DNA of 64,000 bases from Malachius bipustulatus (Eukaryota; Arthropoda; Insecta; Coleoptera; Melyridae), in NCBI GenBank assembly GCA_910589415.1, contig OU342639.1:5774268-5838267 (forward strand), read 5' to 3'. Below, piece after piece: positions 50,401-58,562 of this stretch. The notes beneath the pieces are model-generated. The model searched no databases. It was not told the origin of the DNA and saw only the letters and a program-made list of their open reading frames with translations. The position numbers and the translations under genes are program-made. The number at the start of each line of letters is the position of its first letter. The stretch's first letter is position 1.

Positions 50401-50417
50401 GACAGCGGAACAGCTAG
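19101..50417 (+). CDS. Conserved-looking 715-residue nuclear-type protein of unrecognised family, four coding exons
   Basis: Coding exons are 19101-20485, 44919-45143, 48252-48632 and 50261-50417. The junctions (cc|gtaagt, ttcag|g, acg|gtaagt, ttacag|gg, aa|gtgagt, ttttag|tt) are all GT-AG and every phase matches, giving 715 residues ending in KRQRNS. Residues 1-30 form an acidic/Ala helix (HDEAEIAALAAKMLEANK). Residues 85-110 are Asn-rich. Residues 125-335 are a dense, low-gap block with paired Cys/His (RFGWTSIGKVHIPYIMRN, YYITEAEARVLNEVNFRHCD, KFCCKVQGIRNELFAHDSC). Residues about 345-590 are Pro/Gln/Ala-rich and disordered. A second structured block follows (KIQKALVEGQMIPCINMKPY, LVTVNDFIAYFFSNIPVQSC, LVRNVIEFMPQLKYMLG) with a basic tail. 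There is no signal peptide or membrane segment. This architecture suits a transcriptional or chromatin regulator, but that is inference; I do not recognise the family. The intron after the first coding exon is 24.4 kb and full of transposons. Confidence 0.85.
20486..22578 (+). other. Start of the 24.4-kb intron
   Basis: This is the non-coding 5' part of the large intron. It contains a C-rich tract at 21225-21250 and a degenerate tandem repeat at about 21640-22090, reported separately. No exon candidate is seen. Confidence 0.45.
21640..22090 (+). repeat. Degenerate tandem repeat, unit about 120-145 bases
   Basis: Three imperfect copies follow each other. Each holds gatgctaattaag or a close form, then ctagtg(t/c)gaaatta, then agttttc(g/a)agaaaac, then gatttgcc or gattggtttgcc. 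Copies start near 21778, 21875 and 22015. A shorter aagtagctta motif repeats at 21655-21705. Confidence 0.65.
22579..22869 (-). repeat. 291-base dispersed repeat, copy 1
   Basis: This stretch matches 41470-41760 in the same orientation over its full length with scattered substitutions (shared: gaggggtgcagcaatagttctcaa, given here in part as gaggggtgcagcaat; ttctagacgaatagttctag; ccaatatcgcaaaaac). It abuts the truncated RTE reverse transcriptase. Read on the minus strand it lies immediately 3' of the LINE coding sequence, so it may be that LINE's 3' tail, but it may equally be an independent insertion. Confidence 0.7.
22870..23600 (-). pseudogene. RTE-clade LINE fragment (endonuclease end and RT start)
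   Basis: Two overlapping minus-strand frames (23591-23214 and 23110-22733) carry RTE/BovB-type signatures. The first reads NTYFTKPRGHLITYKSGG, then SQVDYILADRR and SQHRLLVGDF, the end of the apurinic endonuclease domain. The second reads ISKMANNKATGPDNIPAEVW and LFNKINEN, the start of the reverse transcriptase. The catalytic FADD box is absent because the element ends soon after. The frames are shifted relative to each other, so this copy is dead. It lies in the large intron in antisense orientation. Confidence 0.85.
23601..24589 (+). other. Intron sequence between LINE and LTR element
   Basis: A+T-rich sequence with no coding potential or repeats that I can pair inside the window. Confidence 0.4.
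24880..25440 (-). pseudogene. Integrase C-terminal remnant of the outer Gypsy element
   Basis: Minus-strand pieces in different frames match the end of a Gypsy integrase. They include HLSKVVSNNQRDWDQAFVAD near 25350, VWFYNPTRKKGLSPKF near 25060, and INDVVYRIQ with KMKVVHLNRLAPY near 24910-24990. The last motif is the usual end of the integrase C-terminal domain. Multiple frameshifts and stops show that it is inactive. It abuts the Gag remnant, so the junction near 25440 is a large internal deletion. Confidence 0.75.
25440..26025 (-). pseudogene. Gag remnant of the outer Gypsy element
   Basis: The minus-strand frame from ATG 26025 begins MVNLRSGKN, a start seen in many insect Gypsy Gag proteins. 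It continues into a long charged coiled coil (residues about 15-120, heptad-like KKLEDDLKQQ and QRDDYVGELNKK) and reaches a shifted segment reading ANGWNDAEKAMTLILAL, the usual start of the capsid-like region. The frame breaks there and joins integrase-derived sequence, so about 3 kb of internal element is missing. Only the N-terminal part of Gag remains. Confidence 0.7.
26139..26295 (-). repeat. 3' LTR of the mag-like element
   Basis: This 157-base terminal repeat is paired with 40197-40356. On the minus strand it runs from tgtagt to acaaca. The adjacent polypurine tract (26298-26308) marks it as the 3' copy. Confidence 0.93.
26345..28642 (-). pseudogene. RNase H end and integrase of the mag-like element, split by a MITE
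   Basis: On the minus strand, from 28642: VTDNKPLIHIFHQSKK and ARLLRYASFLSGFDYE (end of RNase H), then the frame to 28113 with the start of the HHCC zinc finger (LHSVHIGITKTKQLARRY). After the MITE the frame 27475-26767 holds the finger's CETC, then the integrase core (HIDYAGPYEDKHILIVVDAK, LPKVLVSDNATIFTS, SATNGLAERNVRTIKNRL) with D, D and E in place. After a frameshift near 26760 the C-terminal tail (IKLDDGYIYKRHIDQLRS ... RSQRNIRPPRYLADYI) runs to 26345. The MITE sits exactly on a TA, so removing it with one TA restores a continuous frame. Confidence 0.87.
27476..28112. mobile_element. TA-flanked MITE with long inverted repeats (637 bases)
   Basis: TA duplications at 27474-27475 and 28113-28114 flank inverted repeats of about 123 bases that begin ccgggtgtcccaa and are nearly identical (mismatches such as aacact/aatact and cagg/gagg). 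There is no transposase inside. A TA target and long arms suggest a Tc1/mariner-type non-autonomous element. It interrupts the zinc-finger region of the mag-like integrase. Confidence 0.92.
29463..32035 (-). pseudogene. LINE reverse transcriptase, active site altered and interrupted by a MITE
   Basis: The frame 32035 to 30883 holds RT blocks in order: KGGDKHETASYRPISLISNF, KQYGFQKKKGCIDAL, VAFIDVRKAFDCVNHELLLN, INIGVPQGTILGPVLFLVYV, and the catalytic box as FADG instead of FADD. The second aspartate is replaced, which alone should abolish activity. After the MITE (29880-30882) the C-terminal thumb-like part resumes (YYALFHSVATYGILAWGS, PLESLQRRILKIIFENRY) and ends near 29463. Confidence 0.87.
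29880..30882. mobile_element. 1-kb foldback MITE, family with three copies here
   Basis: TA duplications at 29878-29879 and 30883-30884 flank inverted arms about 360 bases long that start tacagggtgcac. Arms can be paired through tattgctatctcc, ggccatctcgaat, ctgaaatatcctgaaaaaac and cgtttttcttatgg. Only the central part of about 280 bases is unpaired. A second copy is at 49146 to about 50025 and a solo-arm derivative at about 46300-46490. There is no coding capacity. The arms end tacagggtg, as do those of the 7.6-kb insert, so the same transposase may have served both. Confidence 0.9.
32065..33344 (-). pseudogene. LINE endonuclease domain, broken
   Basis: The minus-strand frame 33344-33063 has the endonuclease start (LLVNIRSINSNKLSLEAFLS, PDILVCTEAWLT). 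A stop and shifts follow over about 130 bases. The frame 32931-32065 has the later motifs: HIVLGDMNVNILE, GSCVDHVYIRS and ITDHYPLICQL, the last with the catalytic D and H of apurinic-type endonucleases. The downstream part (RPKKGEKSRKPWITQGLKKS) is the usual linker to RT. Confidence 0.8.
33400..34642 (-). pseudogene. LINE ORF1 (Cys-rich start, coiled coil, zinc knuckles)
   Basis: The frame from ATG 34642 begins with a Cys/His-rich PHD-like segment (CCKEKAKSGVGVCLLC, FHISCADK, CGC), then a coiled coil (VSRLQERNLLLVELNAELKS). After a frameshift near 33950 it continues with an RRM-like or adaptor-like segment (NPLIKIIGVNMSDGLNKDEL, FGPNRYGSSNAIVEV). Further frames hold CX2CX4HX4C zinc knuckles around 33480-33560 (CRKCCRYFHNKNKC then CAICAGDHETNKC). 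This fits a nucleic-acid-binding ORF1 protein. At least two frame breaks make it non-functional. Confidence 0.75.
34948..35000. repeat. Small hairpin with 15-base arms
   Basis: accagtgctttaatg at 34948-34962 pairs perfectly with cattaaagcactggt at 34986-35000 across a 23-base loop. It lies inside the 7.6-kb insert, beyond the LINE. Confidence 0.7.
35667..35747. repeat. 81-base hairpin with tattaatacg arms
   Basis: ggctattaatacgc, then cttatgatggttaaga, pairs with tcttaaccatcata and gcgtattaatagcc. The tip contains gacactcgcctacggctcg. A similar core (taagacac ... gtgtctta) occurs at 54006-54027 inside another MITE. Confidence 0.7.
36234..37222 (-). pseudogene. Reverse transcriptase and RNase H start of the mag-like element
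   Basis: The minus-strand frames show the Gypsy RT blocks in order: ENTKPVF then VDYKIGVNPQ, YPIRKIDEIL, FCRLDLFKAY, then in a shifted frame SYFDDIIVHGRS (catalytic YFDD at about 36724-36738), LHLNKAKCEFF, and the RNase H start PIILTCDASPTGIAGVLSH (about 36355-36425). A small repeat-induced frameshift lies near 36760-36785, where agaatatta is duplicated, so the copy is inactive. The RNase H domain is interrupted at 36233 by the 7.6-kb insert and continues at 28642. Confidence 0.85.
37223..37968. mobile_element. Harbinger-like non-autonomous element between protease and RT
   Basis: The inverted ends gcccggtttacacgtatcca (37223 on) and the matching tggatacgtgtaaaccgggc (ending 37968) flank about 745 bases. 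The flanks are taa and tta, an imperfect TWA duplication. The inner minus-strand frame (37711-37520: VIQMLLDETRNLCAAELNKN then KRRY) resembles the very start of Harbinger-type transposases, but no catalytic part follows. It separates the protease frame from RT in the mag-like element. Confidence 0.75.
37970..40110 (-). pseudogene. Gag and protease of the mag-like element, split by a foldback insertion
   Basis: The Gag start codon is at 40110 on the minus strand (MDQNQLMQLMETF...). The frame is interrupted by the insert at 39438-40018 and resumes in the 494-residue frame 39454-37970. That frame holds a retroviral-type capsid region (ENFVSSKESFKIYRQRFENY, LSIYQQESQTISEFVNLLRR), two Cys/His knuckles (LCLRCGSSSHRIQTC and a CKSC-type second one) and an aspartic protease with the catalytic box FEVDSGAGFTLL (DSGA in place of the more usual DTGA) and LLGRIWI near its end. 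Its stop lies at the edge of the next insertion. RT would have followed, so pol is cut off from gag here. Confidence 0.85.
39438..40018. mobile_element. Foldback element in gag with a 14-base direct flank repeat
   Basis: Inverted arms of about 133 bases begin attcataaaagagtgaattg at 39471 and end at 40004. A 14-base direct repeat cagtgttattaatg lies at 39424-39437 and 40005-40018. About 33 unpaired bases (39438-39470) lie between the left repeat and the left arm. There is no coding sequence. It interrupts gag near residue 35. Confidence 0.85.
40181..40192 (-). other. tRNA primer-binding site of the mag-like element
   Basis: The minus strand reads tggcgacgaagg just inside the 5' LTR. It would pair with the CCA end and acceptor stem of tRNA-Ser(GCU), with one mismatch by my recollection of the insect tRNA. 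Confidence 0.7.
40197..40356 (-). repeat. 5' LTR of the mag-like element
   Basis: This 160-base terminal repeat is paired with 26139-26295. Differences include a few substitutions near 40226-40232 and 40344-40350 and a 3-base length change. The primer-binding site follows five bases away on the minus strand. Confidence 0.93.
41470..41760 (-). repeat. 291-base dispersed repeat, copy 2
   Basis: Same sequence and orientation as 22579-22869, with scattered substitutions. It has no RTE coding sequence attached here, which argues for mobility on its own or for a heavily 5'-truncated LINE tail. Confidence 0.7.
41991..42350. mobile_element. Harbinger-type MITE (360 bases, TTA duplication)
   Basis: TTA at 41988-41990 and 42351-42353 flanks inverted repeats about 120 bases long that start cgctaccctggcggtctcgt. 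The arms stay paired through gcgaataaggaagt and tctatttgacttctattgca. The 3-base TWA duplication points to the PIF/Harbinger superfamily. There is no coding capacity. Confidence 0.9.
42354..42377 (+). repeat. ATT microsatellite
   Basis: About eight att units lie directly after the right TTA of the MITE. Confidence 0.9.
42440..42760 (-). pseudogene. LINE 3'-end fragment (Cys/His motif after RNase H)
   Basis: The minus strand encodes LNKHQLRWAIGLLTGHCP, then CRRCGEGEETPYHLMCECPA. This is the CCHC-like segment found at the C-terminus of ORF2 in R1/LOA/I-group LINEs. The frame begins and ends abruptly, so only this tail survives. The adjoining 42760-43290 is open in several frames but I cannot assign it. 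Confidence 0.7.
43646..44918 (+). other. Last part of the large intron
   Basis: Non-coding apart from an AG microsatellite. The acceptor tttttcag|g at 44917-44918 is preceded by a pyrimidine-rich tract. The open frame near 44662-44898 lacks any recognisable feature. Confidence 0.45.
44413..44477 (+). repeat. AG dinucleotide microsatellite
   Basis: About 65 bases of ag units with three aaag interruptions, in the large intron about 440 bases before an exon. Confidence 0.95.
45144..48251 (+). other. Intron between coding exons 2 and 3 of the long gene
   Basis: Donor gtaagt at 45144 and acceptor ttacag at 48246-48251. The only recognisable insert is the solo-arm derivative of the hairpin MITE family at about 46300-46490. 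Two related short stretches (cttatcgtagaaaatagagtagaa) recur at about 47290 and 47410. Confidence 0.6.
46300..46490. mobile_element. Deleted derivative of the 1-kb hairpin MITE
   Basis: ttgtggccatctcgaat, tcagttttttcaggatattt and ttcgagatggccatctc form a short palindrome that corresponds to the outer arms of the element at 29880-30882, with the middle lost. The ends are degraded. Confidence 0.65.
48845..50183. mobile_element. TA-flanked inverted-repeat element with cgccgta motifs, carrying a second MITE
   Basis: TA at 48843-48844 and 50184-50185 flanks arms that begin tactgccgtgttaacc and aaacgccgta (one mismatch, cccta/ccgta). The motif cgccgta or tacggcg recurs inside. The hairpin MITE copy 2 (49146 to about 50025) sits within it. 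The whole lies in the last intron of the long gene. Confidence 0.8.
49146..50025. mobile_element. Second copy of the 1-kb hairpin MITE
   Basis: It starts tatacagggtgg and shares with 29880-30882 the arm segments ctgaaatatcctgaaaaaac, catatcttttttattat and cttatggccgccatattg. The right arm is truncated near 50025, where it runs into the cgccgta element. The two arms still pair over about 300 bases. Confidence 0.8.
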
Positions 50418-53400
50418 GATTGGCTGCAATTGTGGGGGCACCACTTCTATCACTATTAAGTGATTTAGGGACTGGACTGACGCATATCGAAGGCGCTCGC
50501 CACACTGCTTTATTTGTTATCTTCCGGACGTTGTGAGATGATCGGTTTTTCGCTAAGCACAACGTGAACATAACGTTTAACAGTGTGGGTGCGGCTTTAT
50601 CTGTATAGGCAATCGTATGCACTTATATTAAGCGTCACTGTTAATACGACGTTCGTCTGCGTCGGTTATACATATGAGTTTTAAGAAAATCATAAAAATT
50701 CGTTTTTTAAGTATTGTTTCCTTTATTTATTTGCAGTCTTTTTTATTTTTTATTATTACTATCTTGAAGGGTTTTTTATTACACTTATTAATTATTATAC
50801 GTATTTTAAATCTTTATTGTATTGAACCCGTTATTACTTTTTATACTTTGAATGTAAATTCGTCCCCGAATTATTCGTAATTGCTTGTAAAGTGAAATTA
50901 TTATTAATTTTATAGTGAGCGATCTGACTTTTTTTATTATAATACACATAATTGATACATACATATATTAATTATATACTTGAATTTATGCATACATATT
51001 TATTTTTGTTACTCGCGTTTACTTTCGATTCGATGTGTTATTACTTGTTGACTTTTCAATATTTTGTACATTGTCGTAGCAAATGAGGTTCGTTTCACAT
51101 TGGAATATTAGTATAAGGGATTACTTGAATTGAATTATAAGGACAAAGCAGTTGGCTAAGGCTGTAAGTACACGTATCTCTTTCTCTCTCTGTATGTAAA
51201 TATTCATTTAATTTCTATAATATAAATACAATCAATCATGGATTACTGTGATTAACAGAACACTGGCTCCATTTGACAGATTATTTTGCGAGTTTCGCAA
51301 CTAAACTGTTAAATTTTACATATAGGAAAGTGTTTTTTGAATTAATGTTTCCAAAAATTGAGCAAATATTTATAAAAAAAAACTTCTAATATTATACAGT
51401 GGTTTTTCACTTAGTGTTTTAATTTTATCATGAAACTGAGTGAAGATTTAAAATATAATATACATATGATATATATGTATGTGACAATAAATCATCAACT
51501 TTTGAGAAATACAAGTGTAGTAAAATCTTGGAAAATTGGTAGAAAAGGACCGTGATTTTTTTAATTAGTTTAGGGAACCCCACATCTTTCTCCATGTAAC
51601 TTTTCTCTTTCTTATTTACAGTTTCAGAGGTCCCTTCAAATAACCTTTAAGTTTAAAATGTATTTATTTTCTAAAAGAAAGAACTGATATCAACCTTGAG
51701 GCAGCTGAGGACATTTCCTAAACCAAAATATGTTCTAATCCGGGTTTTTTTTATCAATATTTTATCTCTTATACTTGTTTACTTTTTTCCTTCAAGTAAT
51801 CATTTTTCTCTGTTGATTTCTTCATTATCATTGTTTATTCACCCGTTCGATCAGCTTGTCTTCACTTTGAAAACAGGATGTTCCACAAAAATTGAGAAGT
51901 GTAATTTAATTTTTATTATGTTCACATTAAACTTTACTTTTGCTACCCCAGAGCAATGGAAATGGAAAACTTTTCTTTGAATTTCTATAAATATTTATTT
52001 GTGAATTGAACACATTTATTGCTGCTAAATTATTTTTCGTAGCTTGCAAAAAAACGTGTTTTTAAAAAGTTACTCTACAACGTATTTTAGCTTGATAACA
52101 AATAATGGTTTGTTTCTGACACCGTCCTGCCCCCTGATGTTAACTGTGAGCTCAGCCTGACGAAGTAGTCTAATTTCCGTATTCACAAACGGTTTTTTTC
52201 AAGTTAATTACTCAATCAATCTCGCATCTCATTCTAATGCATATAAACTCCATCCCATTTACTTAATTATTTTCGAGCTATTACATGACGTTATGAGCGT
52301 TGTGAATAAGGGTATATGACTGCTACTATTTATGATCGAGTCTGTTTTTTTTCCTGTTTTTTTGACCATGAGACAATGAGTATTGAACATGGAATACTTA
52401 ACATGAAATATTGTTGTTCTCATGATTGTGATTGAAATTATTTTTTAGTTAGGTGGTTTATCCAATCAGATAATTTTCTGAAAATCTAAGTAAGCCATGA
52501 TAACACGTTAATTATGAAGATTCAATTTAAGTTTGAAATTTAATGATCGGCGATTTGATTAATTTATTAATTCATGTTGACTTGATTTTGTTTGGATAGA
52601 AACTTGAGCATAAATGAAATATGTTAACATGGCAGAGGGTTGTCTGTTTAACATAATTTTGCCTACAGGGCTTTAAGAAATATTTGTGGTCACTATGTAA
52701 TAGATAATTTTAATTTCTATGTGATACTTCAAAATTTATTTAAATAAACAGTAATTGTAATATTATTTGTAAATTATTATTGATGTTGACTTTCCAATAC
52801 TTCTTTGACTGTAATTAAAGTTGAATGAAAAAACTTAATATGGTTATTTTATAGAAATTTGTCTTTATGTGTGTGACGCTTATATAATATGAACTGTGTA
52901 TATATGATGGATGTATATTATATATGAGTGCATACTAGTGTATAGTCTGTGCATGTGTATGTTGGCACATGCACTGAGAAGATTACTTATTTAATTTAAT
53001 AATTAGAAGTGTATTAAAATGAAAAAATTGTTCCTAAAGTGTTTAAGAAGACAGTAAGAAATGAGAGAGAAGTAGAAAATGTGGAGTACTTTTTTTTTTA
53101 CTTGTACATTATGAGTGACTGTGTTTTTTTTTGTTAATAATAATTATACATATTTCTATAAACAGATCATTTTGAGGATATAACTTAATTTGATGTTTAG
53201 GTGAAGCTGTTGACAGCTGTGATTTTCTAAATTGCTTAATTCAGTTTAATGAATTAAATGGCAATCTATGACCGATCATTAGTTAATCTGGTGTCATTAA
53301 TTTTTTAATTCCAGTGTTTGAGAGAATGTAACTTATTTATTGATTATACTTTGTATTATATAAAGTGCACTCGTGATGACATGGACTATTTTTATTTTTT

Positions 53401-53965
53401 AACAATAAGGGAAATCGATATGTTACTTTAATTTGATCAGAAAGCAGTGTTCAAGTTATCGCGAGTGCACTCTAGCTTCATTGAATGAAAACACTGGAGT
53501 ATTGTTTGAACAATTACAACTATGTTCGTTTTCACTTCATTAATTTATTTTTTTAAATAATAATTATAATAGATAGTTATGTATGTATGTTTGGAATGTC
53601 CAGGATAGGGGAAGCATTATAGCGGAGTTTAATTCGATATCTTTGAGCCTTCGTTTAGGTAGATTTTAATACTCAACATACCGTTATATTTTTCATTAAA
53701 CTCTTACATTGTGACTGAGATAACAAAACTATATACGTAACTCCCCTTCCCATAATCAAGTTACCACTCATGCGTAATAAAAATTTACAGGCTATTGGCT
53801 GATCTGGAAACTTTTCTCAACCATTTCAGTTATCCCATTTATCTGACGTCAGTTTTGGTGTTATAAAAATTATAAACAAAATTCTTCTGTAGCTTCCTAT
53901 TACGGTTAAAAACTGGAATAGTTGAGAGAAAAAAAATAGAAGCTGATATACTTGTAAAAAAGGTA

Positions 53966-54535
53966 AGGTTTGTTCCAACTTGATCCATAACCGTAAAATG
54001 ACGATTTAAGACACACTCGTGTCTTAACGAGCATTATTATAGGTACAAGCTGTACCTATAATCTCTACTCCAATAATTACAAATAACCAGTGAAGACGAC
54101 TTCTCTTACGTACAAGAACAATGATTATAAAAATATTTTATATATTATGTGTTATATTAATAAAGGCGTTATACATGATTATAGTTTGATGTTTGATTGA
54201 ATTTATGTTATTCTAAGTTTACCAATGCAATTAGTGACATAGAAGGGTCAGTGATAGTGATTGTACTTTACTGATAATTGATAATAATTTTGAATCATCA
54301 GATTTGACTGATTCCAGACTCGTGACACTTCCACTTATGGGCGATTTCAATATAGGAGGATTAGATATATGAACAAACTAAACTCGATCATTAGAGCTTG
54401 TTACTCTTTGTTGAATACCAAAATTAAATTTTGATAAGACCACAGATGAAAAAGTTACGTTAAGAACATGACAGGTGAATTGACAGTATGACTACGACAG
54501 TTAAAAAATATAACTCATCAAGTTGGAACAAACCT
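53966..54535. mobile_element. Short inverted-repeat element (570 bases)
   Basis: aggtttgttccaacttgat at 53966-53984 is matched exactly by its reverse complement at 54517-54535. Inside are two smaller hairpins, ttaagacac/gtgtcttaa (54006-54027) and tataggtac/gtacctata (about 54039-54061). No clean target duplication is seen. Confidence 0.7.
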
Positions 54536-56630
54536 CTGACAACCTCATGCTCCTGCATAAAATAACTTTCTTCAAACAATATCAAATGGCTATAAAATAA
54601 ATTTTTCACACCACACGGCCGAATCTATTAACTGCTATTCTATTAACCATAAATGTCTTTAAATTGTAGACATGTATCAGTAAAATACTGAAGAACATAA
54701 AATACTTGAAATTCTTTGTTTCGATCTAGGGAAGGGGATATAAATATTCAATGAGCGAGTTATTTAAGTTATTTTTATCTCATACCCTAAGATACAATAG
54801 GCATAAAAGATATCAGAATTAACATTAAGTACATATGGTTTCTAAAACTTTCAATATTTTACCAGACGTTCATTATGACTAATTGGAAATTTACATAATG
54901 AACTGCTGGATAAATAGCTTGATGACAGTTAAATGCCATAAACTCTCTAAAGAAGTATAGATTAATTGAGAGTATAAGGCATGTTTAAAAGATTGGTTTT
55001 TTGTTTATTTTTGATACCTGAAAACAGGATGATTGTATTAGTTGAATACATTAATATCTAAATGCTGCCCCTCCCCCTTCCACTATGACTGTTTAGATGC
55101 GCTGCTTCATCAGCATGAGTACTACCTCTGTCCTATCTGTTGATTTTCTTGCTTGTCGCTTGTTACGGTTTGTTGTTTTCTGTTTACTCCGTTCTATTCT
55201 TATTCGGAAGGGTTTTTTAACTTTCTTAAATTTGGTACAATCTAGATTAATTCCACTCAAAAGTACCGACGAAGACAAATTTTTGCAATGAATTTTGATT
55301 AAAACAGTAACTTATAAAAGCTTTTTGTCATCAAAATTAAAATAGATAGACATATCTAATTCTAAATTTACCACTTCGTTTAATTTTAAACCTTCAACTA
55401 TAATTCTGTCTCACACTGAGATACTTAAACTATAACAATCGTTCCAGGAGAGGCTCCCTAAAAAGTGGCTTACTTTCTAGAGATCTCTGAACAAACCAGA
55501 TCTATTGTCGTTTTGTGAAAATTATCAAAATGGTCTCTATCGCCTTTACCAAGATATGCCTGTATGAAGTGACGGGGTCTATCAATTCGGCGATTCAATA
55601 AATATATTTCTAAAAATCCTTTGAATAATTCTATCCTACTTTACATAATAAGGATGTAAGCTTATAGAAGATTGAAAATAATATTGGATTCAAGATTCAC
55701 GTTGAACTAATTAAATCTCACAGAGCGGCCTTCTCTTTATCATGAAAATAATTACATCATACAAATCAAAACTAAACTAAAAACCTCTCATAAAATCCCT
55801 CAAGTGAAAGTAATTTTTCCTGGCAGATTTTCTGCCACAAAGACAAAGCGTCTCATTTTTTTTTTGTAGAGTAACATTTTATTTTCTAATCGTTTTTTCA
55901 ACTTCCCTAGTCCCAATTAAGGCTGGGGCGATCTGTTTTCAGGTAACCCAGAGTATTTATTTTATTTCTATTTGAATGTTTATTTATTTCAGTGTTACAA
56001 AAAGTACTTTGTTGAATGTTTATGTTTCTCATAGTTTTGGGACAATCCATTAAAAAATTGGGGCCCTTGTTTCAATTCACTATGAGTAATTTTCGCTCCT
56101 GTGCACGTTAATGTTTCAGTTCACTATCTAAATTCAAAAATATCTTTTTGTTTTATAATATTATACCCAGTTACACCTATGCTTTATTTTTTATTTCCCT
56201 TGCCTGTGATATTTTAGCAAAAATTTTCCGTAACAGTATTTCCACTATACTTATTATGGTACTGTAAATTACACAATATATAAAATATGAGTAGAGGTAT
56301 GTGTTTGAGATTCCACATCAAGTATAGGTGTGCATGTGTGTAAGAGCGAGAGTTTTTTTGTATTTGGTATCAAACTTCTCCATAATTATTGAATATATAT
56401 TTTTTGTTTGTTAGTTTGTCTGTTTTTTTGTAAACATGACACATTAAAAAATTTAAGATTGTAAAATTTCTGTATAAAATTAAAGTAAAAAACTGTTATT
56501 AGCATTTCTCTAAGATCTACCGCATACTAGGTACATACTTTTTAATATATCAAGCCAAACTGAAATTTTTTATTTTGTCATTTAGATTAATGTTAATATA
56601 CATGATTGTAAATAGACGCATAATATAATA

Positions 56631-56636
56631 AATAAA
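56631..56636 (+). terminator. Candidate final polyadenylation signal AATAAA
   Basis: It is the best-placed hexamer at the end of the A+T-rich 3' region, preceded by a second overlapping aataaa. The assignment to the long gene is tentative. Confidence 0.35.
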
Positions 56637-58562
56637 GCAATTAAACATTGATTTTTAATTTATTTTTGATTCTAAGGTCAAGGGATATTAACACCTTCAA
56701 TAACACTAAGGTCCTATGCTGTAACTGAATTTGCCAGACCCAGAACTAGCTGGCGTTGTCATATGCTCGGAATTTTATTCCAGCAGTTCTGTCCTATAAA
56801 CAATCTATGGTAATCCCATCCCTATCCCTCGAATCGAAAAATTGTCCCACTTCTGTAGTGCTAATTGCCATCAAAAACTAAGATGAGCAAAGCTTGCTTG
56901 GTCTGCAAAGCTGCCAGATTTTAAAAATTAAATTCAAATTTACCACCATTAATGAACTTGGAATTAAATTTAGTACGCATGTACACTGCACCCAGCATGG
57001 GGTTAACTATTAGATCAGGTAAGCTCGTAGGATCGATAATGTTATGATGTACAGTGTACCAAACTGTCATCAGAGTAAATGCGCCAGCGGCGTGGCATAA
57101 ATGTAAGACATTCAGGAGATCAAGTAATTTTATTTGAAACCAATATTAAACTTTGAAATGTGACGCACTTTTCACGTAATTATGCTCTTTGGTGTTCCGT
57201 TTCGAGCATTTTTTGATTAAATTTCGAACTTCAAACAAAGCTGCTTGTGTGTAAAACTGGATTGTTCACAATAGCAATGTTGAAAATTCGATCTATGCCT
57301 AGGGCGCACATGTAATCTCAACTGAAAAGGCGACCCAAGTGTGTTTATTGAAAAATTTAAACATTTATACAATCCAATAAAACAAAATTTAAATGAAACA
57401 TCTTGAAAGCTTGAGTTGTTCTACTTTTGAAATCAAATGTAATCAATGTTCTAGAATCTTCAACAGTTTCTTACCTGTGAAATTTTCTTCCGTTACAGCT
57501 TTGGCAGCCAAAAGATTCATCATTGTTCTAACGCAACACAGTAACAAAAGTAAGTATACTATCCTATCATATACGAGCTGCCACTCCGTTTATGGCGAGC
57601 TCGAGCTGTAATCGAAATGTTTTTCAACTACTGAGCGCACACGGAAGAAGTGAGCGTTACTTATCCTAAAGCTTACCTACTCTAAGAATCAACCTCGAAA
57701 ATGTGAAGTCAACTTCACTTACAAAACGTCATTAAAACGTAAATACAATTTCGGGGTTGCCAGGCTTAATTTTTTACCCTAATATATTGCATAAATCGGG
57801 CAACGAAGTGACCCCTTTAGATACTGGCTTATATTAATCTAATTTAGGTATTTAGAAAGCTAGAAACATTGAACTTTGCTCGCTACTTTTACACTTTTTT
57901 GTCTTTATTGAATTCCTGCACATTTAGTTCTCTCTCTTTTACTTTTTCGTTGAATGTCAAATAAAATATATCACTCATCTGGTATTCACAAAATATAACG
58001 GCTCAGTTACAGCTTTCGAATATAATTTAAAAAATAGGATGGAATTTGCATATATACACCTGTGTTTATAGAGCACGCAATATCCGGAGCAGGCAGCAAT
58101 ATGACATCACCAGTCAGATATGACACGCTGACGAGGCCAGAATGAGGTCGAACAGGAACAGCTGTCCGTTTTTCAGTCAGATTTCTAAGGCTCTGAATAA
58201 AATAAAATGGAGACAGTTGGTTAATATTGCATTTTTTGCACCTTTGTTTTGTTTTAATTTCTACCATAACCCGTTTGCTATATATTATAGCCTCACAATT
58301 AATATTAATTATTACTCTGATACTTTGACTACCCTTCTTTATTAATGACTTTTCTCCCCTACAGTTCCCACAACCGGACAACCCTAGCTGTAACTGCTGT
58401 GAGTGCTGCTGTGCTGAGTGTTGTAAGTGCTAAGTGTAAGTGAGGCAAGTGAAGTATTGTAGCATCTGTTCTGGTTACTCTATTGGCAGCTACCAGGGTT
58501 GCCAGCTATTCTCGTTTGAAAATCCTCTCTAATAAACCTATTTGCAAAGTTAAAAATTCCTT

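Larger units (their letters stand above)
50418..56636 (+). other. Probable long 3' untranslated region of the long gene
   Basis: About 6.2 kb after the stop codon has no coding frame of note and is strongly A+T-rich. AATAAA hexamers occur near 51487, 52744 and 56631-56636; the last, in a run aataaataaagcaa, is a good final polyadenylation site. Several alternative ends are therefore possible. One MITE-like insert lies at 53966-54535. Whether the transcript reaches 56.6 kb is inferred, not shown. Confidence 0.4.
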
